From assembly GCA_964020155.1 (NCBI GenBank), contig OZ026569.1, positions 1-64,000 on the forward strand: 64,000 nucleotides of DNA, in the 5' to 3' direction. The DNA is from Chondrilla cf. caribensis. Its lineage: Eukaryota; Porifera; Demospongiae; Chondrillida; Chondrillidae. Shown here in pieces: positions 46,183 through 64,000 of the stretch. A model generated the notes under the pieces. It did no database searches. It was given only the letters and a program-made list of their open reading frames with translations, and had not been told where the DNA came from. Position 1 is the stretch's first letter; each line of letters begins with the position of its first letter. Made by a program: the position numbers and the translations under genes.

Positions 46183-48293
46183 CTAGTCCATTCTAGCCTT
46201 CAGTGTTCTTGTTGTCACCTTGTCTTTCTCTCTACACAGATATAAATATCAAACATAAACCACCACACCTTCCCACACCCAAAAGCCAACTGCAACAAAG
46301 AGGTCCTATTCTTTACACTATATCTCACATTAAACACTTATTTAGACACACATATTTCAATACATAGTTGAGGATATCACATGATACTCACATGACATGC
46401 ACCACTCCTCCCCATCCACTGAGGGCGTCTCTGTCCACAGCATTCAGTAAAGCCTGGGAGATAGTCTCAAACAGTTCGTCGGGGTTCTGGAGGTGTGGCA
46501 ATGGGTGTGTCAGTAAGGATGCAGCAGTGGGACATATTCATTTCAGCAAAATACATGTAGGATGTTACATGTACACATGTAGGATGTCACATGTACACAT
46601 GTAGGATGTCACATGTACACATGTAGGATGTCACATGTACACATGTAGGAAGTCACATGTACACATGTAGGATGTCACATGTACACATGTAGGATGTCAC
46701 ATGTACACATGTAGGAAGTCACATGTACACATGTAGGATGTCACATGTAAACAAGGTGGAAGCTTACTAGATCAGGTCGCCATAGAGATTCACACATCCC
46801 ATACATCTGCTCCGAACAGGTGCCACTGACTACAAAGTCGTTGGTCTCCATTGGACAGCCAATCAGATCCATGCAAGCAATGTATGGTTTGTTAGTTTTC
46901 TGCTCTAAACCTGCTATGACTGGTTCCACAAAGTAGGGGGAAAACCTGGGGACAACAGGTAGTGAAGTGAACTCGTCAGGACAGTGTGCTGCTGCTATCC
47001 ACAAGGATCACCTACATACAATGCCACACTCCATGTACAAACTACACCCCAAAAGGATCACCTACATACAATGCCACACTCCATGTACAAACTACACCCC
47101 ACACACCTCCTCCTATAGAGTAGACTGGATACCAAGTTCATGAAAGTCTGCGGCTTGATTTCTCGGTTCTCGTTCAACTGATACAGCTTGAGATCAAAGT
47201 TTAAAATGCTCTGCCTGCAAACGAAGCAACAACACATTAACTACAGACACACACTAAATCAATAGCTGTTAATTCAGTGTTATCAGCTCCACTCCAATCC
47301 ACCCACTCACCCCGCTACACTCCCCCTGCACCCCACTACACTCCCCCTACACTTCCCCACACCCCACTCCACCCTCCCCACACCCTGCTACACTCCACCC
47401 ACACCCCGCTACACTCCACCCACACCCCGCTACACTCCACCAACACTCTGCTACACTCCACCAACACCCTGCTACACTCCACCAACACCCCGCTACACTC
47501 CACCAACACCCCGCTACACTCCACCAACACCCTGCTACACTCCACCAACACCCCGCTACACTCCACCAACACCCCGCTACACTCCACCAACACCCCGCTA
47601 CACTCCACCAACACCCCGCTACACTCCACCCACACCCTGCTACACTCCACCAACACCTCGCTACACTCCACCCACACCCCGCTACACTCCACCCACACCC
47701 CGCTACACTCCACCCACACCTCACTACACTCCACCCACACCCCGCTACACTCCACCCACATACTTACACCGTCTGTACATCTGTGGCTAGTCCAGGCAGT
47801 CCTATGAACAACTTGTCGTTCATTTGAAATATTTTCTGGAAATTCATTGAGACTGTCTGTCCTTGTATACCAAACCGTTTATCTGCTGCTATGGCAACAC
47901 AATCCTTGCCAGTCATGGCAATAACAGCAGCTCCGTTGTATTCCAGAATAGACTACAGTATACAAAACAGACTACAGTACACTACAGTATACAAAACAGA
48001 CTATGGTATACTACGGTATACAGGACAGACCAATCCATACAGAATACAGGATAAATATAGTATTCAGGACAGACTATACTGAGTCTGAAGGATATACTAC
48101 AGTATAAATGATAGAATGTACACTAAACCTTAAACACAGACTATGATCTTAGATTGGGCGCTACAACTTTCCACACAGATAGTGCATAACACAAAAACTC
48201 GTGGAGTGAATAAGCAGTTGACTCCAATCAACACTGGGCACCGAAACAACGCGAAGCTGAGAGCAGCATACACAACTCACCATTTTTATCTGC
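46183..48293 (-). CDS. PSMB3: 20S proteasome subunit beta-3
   Basis: Non-catalytic beta-ring subunit of the 20S proteasome. The exons read [58 protein letters not shown], then [93 protein letters not shown] and [10 protein letters not shown] with TAG at 46183. All match beta-3 closely; the N-terminal threonine nucleophile is absent, as usual for this subunit. The start is unusual: the initiator ATG (48291-48293) is followed at once by a donor gtgagttg, so the first coding exon contributes only Met. This fits the family, where Met is followed by S-I. Minisatellites occupy two introns. Confidence 0.92.
46555..46750. repeat. 22-bp minisatellite
   Basis: About nine copies of gtaggatgtcacatgtacac-type units (22 bases) in a PSMB3 intron. 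Confidence 0.95.
47290..47762. repeat. 21-bp minisatellite
   Basis: About 20 copies of tacactccaccaacaccccg-type units (21 bases, with shorter forms at one end) in a PSMB3 intron. It ends within about ten bases of the donor after the TDVQT codons on the minus strand. Confidence 0.95.
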
Positions 48294-48810
48294 TCTGTGA
48301 ATCTACGTCAAATGACGTCGCTATATTTCTCGGCCCCACCTCCTCAATCACCTGAGGATTTCACCTGTCCATATTTGGATAGGGGGCGTGCCGCCGCCAC
48401 ACACGAGTGCACTGCAGTCGCGCTCGATCGGGGCCTAATTCCCTCAGCGCGATCCCTTCGGTTGGAACAGCCCCTGTATACGGTCAGTCGTATCGGCCTT
48501 CTCCTTGAGGTAAATGGCTTGCATGTGATACCAAGCTGACATACGCGATTATGGCAGGGTTCACTCACAGGCGCCAACCCTGTATTCTGGTATGGCGGTA
48601 TTCCTCCGGAATTGATGCATTCATAGTAGGACCGTCCCGGGATGTGGCGGTCGTACTGTTTAGTGTGTAGGACGTACGCTAGGGCCAGTGTGCACGGATG
48701 CTAGGAACCGGGACACTACATTTGTAGCACGAAATTAGCAGGCTAGGCATCCATATTCGCTTTCATTTTAGCTGACTTGTCATATTTGATTTGGGTATCT
48801 TGTTGATCTG
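48294..48810. promoter_or_regulatory. Divergent intergenic region PSMB3-ARHGAP
   Basis: About 520 bp between the divergent starts, GC-richer than its surroundings around 48370-48480. It includes tgacgt near 48312. No coding similarity is seen. Confidence 0.4.
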
Positions 48811-57445
<8,635 letters not shown>

Positions 57446-57930
57446 TGACTAAGATCTTTTTATTGCTATTCCGTTCCAGTGTGGTCGATTGATGTAAAAT
57501 AGAGTAATTAACTGCATGGTCTATTCGTAATATCACATGTATTATTGTTGCTATAATTATGTATTGAACATCAATAGTGTTCACCGATTGTGTTTATTGA
57601 GTTGTCCACAATAACTACCAAATTCAATATGTAGTGAATTGTATGTTGTATTGAATTTATACACACGCATACATGTATGATTATATATATTATATTATTA
57701 GGGCGTATATTGTCAATTATATTCGTTGTATAATGTTTTAATATTCTTAGCCCCTAAACAAGTCTCACATAAATTACAGCAGTATTAATTATGTGTCAAA
57801 TACATAGTATTATCATATTTTGCGTTTTGTGTGCATGTACAATATAATATATATCACATATAGATAGTGAAGATTAAAAGTACGTATATCATACAAAGAA
57901 TATGGTCACTGTGTGTAATGCTGTGGGTGT
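57446..57930. other. Convergent AT-rich spacer
   Basis: Spacer between the RhoGAP and DUF4419 stop codons. No gene or array is seen; it holds both 3' ends. Confidence 0.4.
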
Positions 57931-59596
57931 TCATACAGATGATTCTTCGTGGATCATGTGGGCGGAGGTCTTGGTGGTGGCTACGGGGTGGAAGGTCTCC
58001 TCTACCACGGCCCATCCCAATCTGGGCCTTACTCCTCGGGTGTGTCTGTCACGTGACACACCCACAAATCCGCTGACTACGGTGTATTGCCTACCACCTG
58101 TAGCTCCTTCGGATGTAGTGAACGGGACAGCCGTCAGTCCCGAGGGGAACTGCATGGACACTGGAGCCTCCCACGACTTCTGTTCACTCATCTTGTATGG
58201 CCAATCATTCACAATGTACTCCCCATCAGTGGTCTCCAAATAAGGAAATAGTACATTGATCCACCCATGAATAAAGGGGTCTTCACCATTAGTGGATCGC
58301 ACCGTTTTGTACATTCTGCTCCAGAAGGCGTGGTCTATTGTACCTGTACTGGCCGATATGAACTGGTCCAGTATTGGGAGGACGGTGTCTATCCACCAAT
58401 CAATGTCGTAATGAATGTCCTTGAGGAGTTGGATGGTACGGTCATGTAAGGTGGTCCAGTCATCCGGTGTACCCTCCAGGGCTATTTCAACTATCCCACC
58501 GTCCCTACCTACAGCAAAGAGACACTTTTTAGCTGTGTTTAGGGGATTTCCCAGAGCTGTCCTCATACACAGCTGCTGTAGGTTGCCAGACGTACTGAAG
58601 GAAGGAAGGAGGTTGTGTTTAAACCGTTCCCTGATCCTCTCAGAAACTGCAATGGACAAATTGGCCACAGTTTCCTCCCAGTTAGAGCCCTCCTCCTCCA
58701 CATACACCCTCTCCTTCCACACCTCCGGATTGGTCAGCCTGGTGTTCACAATCTGTTTGTGACTGACCCTCACATGTACCCCGACTCCTTGTTGAATGCA
58801 GCTCCAAATCATGTCGGGTGACAGCGTCAACGGAAGTCGATGAGCATAGGCCAAGTGAACTGCCTCCAGGAGAGCGTTGGTACCCATTGACTTGGAGTAC
58901 TCTGTGGAGCTCTTTGGCCAAGAACACGCCACCACAGGACTGCTCAATCGAACTTGGAGTTGACTCAAATGAACCCCTTTAATGAGAGGCTGAGAGTAGT
59001 AGACTCGAGTTGAGAACGGCTTGTTGCTGTACAGGACTTCACTGGACATGGCTGTGGTAGGCAAGGATATAGGAGAGATAGAACATTGAGTGAGTTGTTT
59101 AAGGGACATCACACACTGGACACTACACACACTGGACACCACACACACTGAACACTACACACTGGGCACTACACACACTGGACACTACACACACTGGACA
59201 CTACACACACTGGACACCACACACACTGGGCACCACACACACTGGAAACTATACACACTGGACACTACACACACTGGACACTACACACTGAGCACTACAC
59301 ACACTGGACACTACACACTGAGCACTACACACACTGGACACTACACACACTGGACACTACACACACTGGACACCACACACACTGGACACTACACACACCT
59401 GAGGTTGTTACTGACTGAAGGATAAACTGTCAACTGAACTGAAGTAGAGCTCATACACACCTTGTAAGGTGTGGTGGATGTTATGGATGGTTTCCATGGA
59501 TTCTGTGTATAAACGTCCACACCACGAAATAATAACACACCAAACTAGAGACAATGCTACATCGCTCATATCACTTATAGGGACTGCACCATTCAA
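57931..59596 (-). CDS. DUF4419 family protein
   Basis: Matches the DUF4419 (PF14388) family by recalled features: NALLEAVHLAYAHRLPLTLS, PDMIWSCIQQGVGVHV, a central block with DDWTTLHDRTIQLL and DTVLPILDQFISAS, and C-terminal HGWINVLFPYL and TSEGATGGRQYTVVSGFVG. Biochemical function is unknown to me. The main exon is 57931-59051, with its acceptor at 59052 before CC-ATG-TCC. A plausible first exon at ~59459-59596 (or Met 59566) joins in frame and adds a hydrophobic stretch (SDVALSLVWCVIISWCG) that could be a signal anchor. If that exon is wrong, translation starts at Met 59049 (MSSEVLYSNKPF). The intron between them is mostly a 16-bp minisatellite. Confidence 0.78.
59100..59397. repeat. 16-bp minisatellite
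   Basis: About 18 copies of cacactggacactaca with small variants, in the first DUF4419 intron. Confidence 0.95.
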
Positions 59597-59866
59597 TGTT
59601 TACTATAATGGATAGCAGTGTTACTGTGTAGTAAGGTTTCTGTTGCTATGTGTAGGATGCCATACAAAATATGTACATAAACATTCATATGTACCTAGGT
59701 ACAACATTGGGCGTGACAGTGGGAGTGGCAAAACAAAATGGCTGGGGTCAAACAAATATACATACATGTGTTAATAACAGTGTAATGAATCAAGATTCAT
59801 GAATTGCACAAATTTGAACTATTTGTCAGTGTAAAAGGAAGCGACACACAGTCACTTATCAACTGT

Positions 59867-60493
59867 TCAAGAGTTCACATTGTCGTAGTCCACTCCCAGA
59901 GAGAGCAGTTCCTCTATCAAATCATCTCTCCTCGACAGCTTAGCCATCTGGTCTGCATCAGGCGTGGCTAGCTCACCAGAATCGATGCGAGATTGGAGAT
60001 CATCAATTTGCTTTAACTTCTTGCGAAGCTGTCTGATCCTCTTCAACTTCTCTCTACCATCTGACTCTTCTACCGTAGGCTCCTCTCCCTCGTTATGTAT
60101 CTTAGCCTCTTGCAAGGCTCGAGCCACCGTCTCCACAGCAGGTGGATGGCAGGTGTCCTCTGATTGGATTTTAGATACATCTTCCACTTCTTGTGATGTC
60201 TCCAGCGTCTCTTGTTTCTTTTTCTCTCGTCTCTTTTCATTCTTCTTCTGCGATTTTGTTTTCTGCTTGGTGGTCACCATGTCCTCCTCCGAAATACCCG
60301 CGGGGTACTTTGGGACAGTTTCCCTTTCAACTCTCTGTTTGGTCTTATACACAGGGACCTCGTCCGGAGGGACGTACCCTTCCTTCACCTTTCTCTCCTT
60401 TCTCCAGCTACCATCTGATCTCTGAGACTTTGGAATGTACAAACCATCCTTCTTTCGAACAACATTCTCGCGCTCAATATTGGCGGACGCCAT
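59867..60493 (-). CDS. PYM1: Partner of Y14 and Mago (PYM/WIBG)
   Basis: Removes exon-junction complexes from mRNA in the cytoplasm by binding the Y14-Mago dimer and the 40S ribosome. It is a single exon of 208 residues, the usual size. The N-terminal Y14-Mago-binding motif is present: DGLYIPKSQRSDGSWRKERK, then VKEGYVPPDEVPVYKTK. A Lys/Glu-rich helix follows (KSQKKNEKRREKKKQE), and the C-terminus has a Leu-rich conserved patch (KRIRQLRKKLKQIDDLQSRI). The start at 60493 (MASANIERENVVRKKDG) is only 25 bp from the divergent KAT2 start. Confidence 0.93.
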   Translation of the reverse strand: MASANIERENVVRKKDGLYIPKSQRSDGSWRKERKVKEGYVPPDEVPVYKTKQRVERETVPKYPAGISEEDMVTTKQKTKSQKKNEKRREKKKQETLETSQEVEDVSKIQSEDTCHPPAVETVARALQEAKIHNEGEEPTVEESDGREKLKRIRQLRKKLKQIDDLQSRIDSGELATPDADQMAKLSRRDDLIEELLSLGVDYDNVNS

Positions 60494-60518
60494 GTTGTTA
60501 GTGTCTATAAGGTAAAAG
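60494..60518. promoter_or_regulatory. 25-bp gap between divergent PYM1 and KAT2 starts
   Basis: The two start codons are separated by 25 bases, so the 5' untranslated regions or promoters must overlap the opposite gene, or one gene must use a further upstream exon. Confidence 0.6.

Positions 60519-64000
<3,482 letters not shown>

Overview
This is animal nuclear DNA. Almost every gene is split by short GT-AG introns, most introns carry microsatellites or minisatellites, and the gene set is metazoan: GNPTG, CAPN7, PTTG1IP, PSME3, an SH3-WW-PH-RhoGAP protein, PYM1 and KAT2. The compact, alternating gene order, the retained lanosterol synthase and CYP51, a fungal/bacterial-type cysteine synthase and a DUF4419 gene suggest a non-bilaterian, most likely a sponge. 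The species cannot be settled from the sequence. I find 18 protein genes and no rRNA genes, functional tRNA genes or CRISPR arrays. All exon models are hand-built from protein similarity known to me and from splice signals.

Layout. 1-3817: two ~700 bp direct repeats, each with a tRNA-like pol III box pair, flank a cysteine synthase-like gene (-). 4151-8745: GNPTG (-) head-to-head with CWF19L2 (+). 8970-15521: calpain-7 (+). 16303-19549: a probable cilium/sperm structural protein (+). 19701-25321: a kelch-repeat protein (-) head-to-head with a seven-transmembrane protein (+) whose C-terminus resembles the insect gustatory-receptor (GR/Grl) superfamily. 26549-33039: PTTG1IP (-) head-to-head with PSME3/PA28gamma (+). 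33462-42153: lanosterol synthase (-) head-to-head with CYP51 (+), two consecutive sterol enzymes sharing a 169 bp promoter. 42508-45442: two MPPED-type metallophosphoesterases in inverted orientation. 46183-57445: PSMB3 (-) and an ARHGAP12/27-like RhoGAP (+). 57931-59596: DUF4419 protein (-). 59867-64000: PYM1 (-) and KAT2 (GCN5/PCAF, +, cut by the window end), with only 25 bp between their start codons.

Two themes stand out. First, 14 of 18 genes lie in seven divergent pairs, most with 25-210 bp between start codons. Second, several minisatellites start at, or span, exon-intron junctions, so real splice donors or acceptors have been copied many times (CAPN7, LSS, CYP51, KAT2, and at donor edges in ARHGAP, the 7TM gene and CAPN7 again). 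The items I rate highest are the LSS-CYP51 pair with E-box and SRE-like sites between them, the GR-like receptor, and the splice-junction minisatellites.
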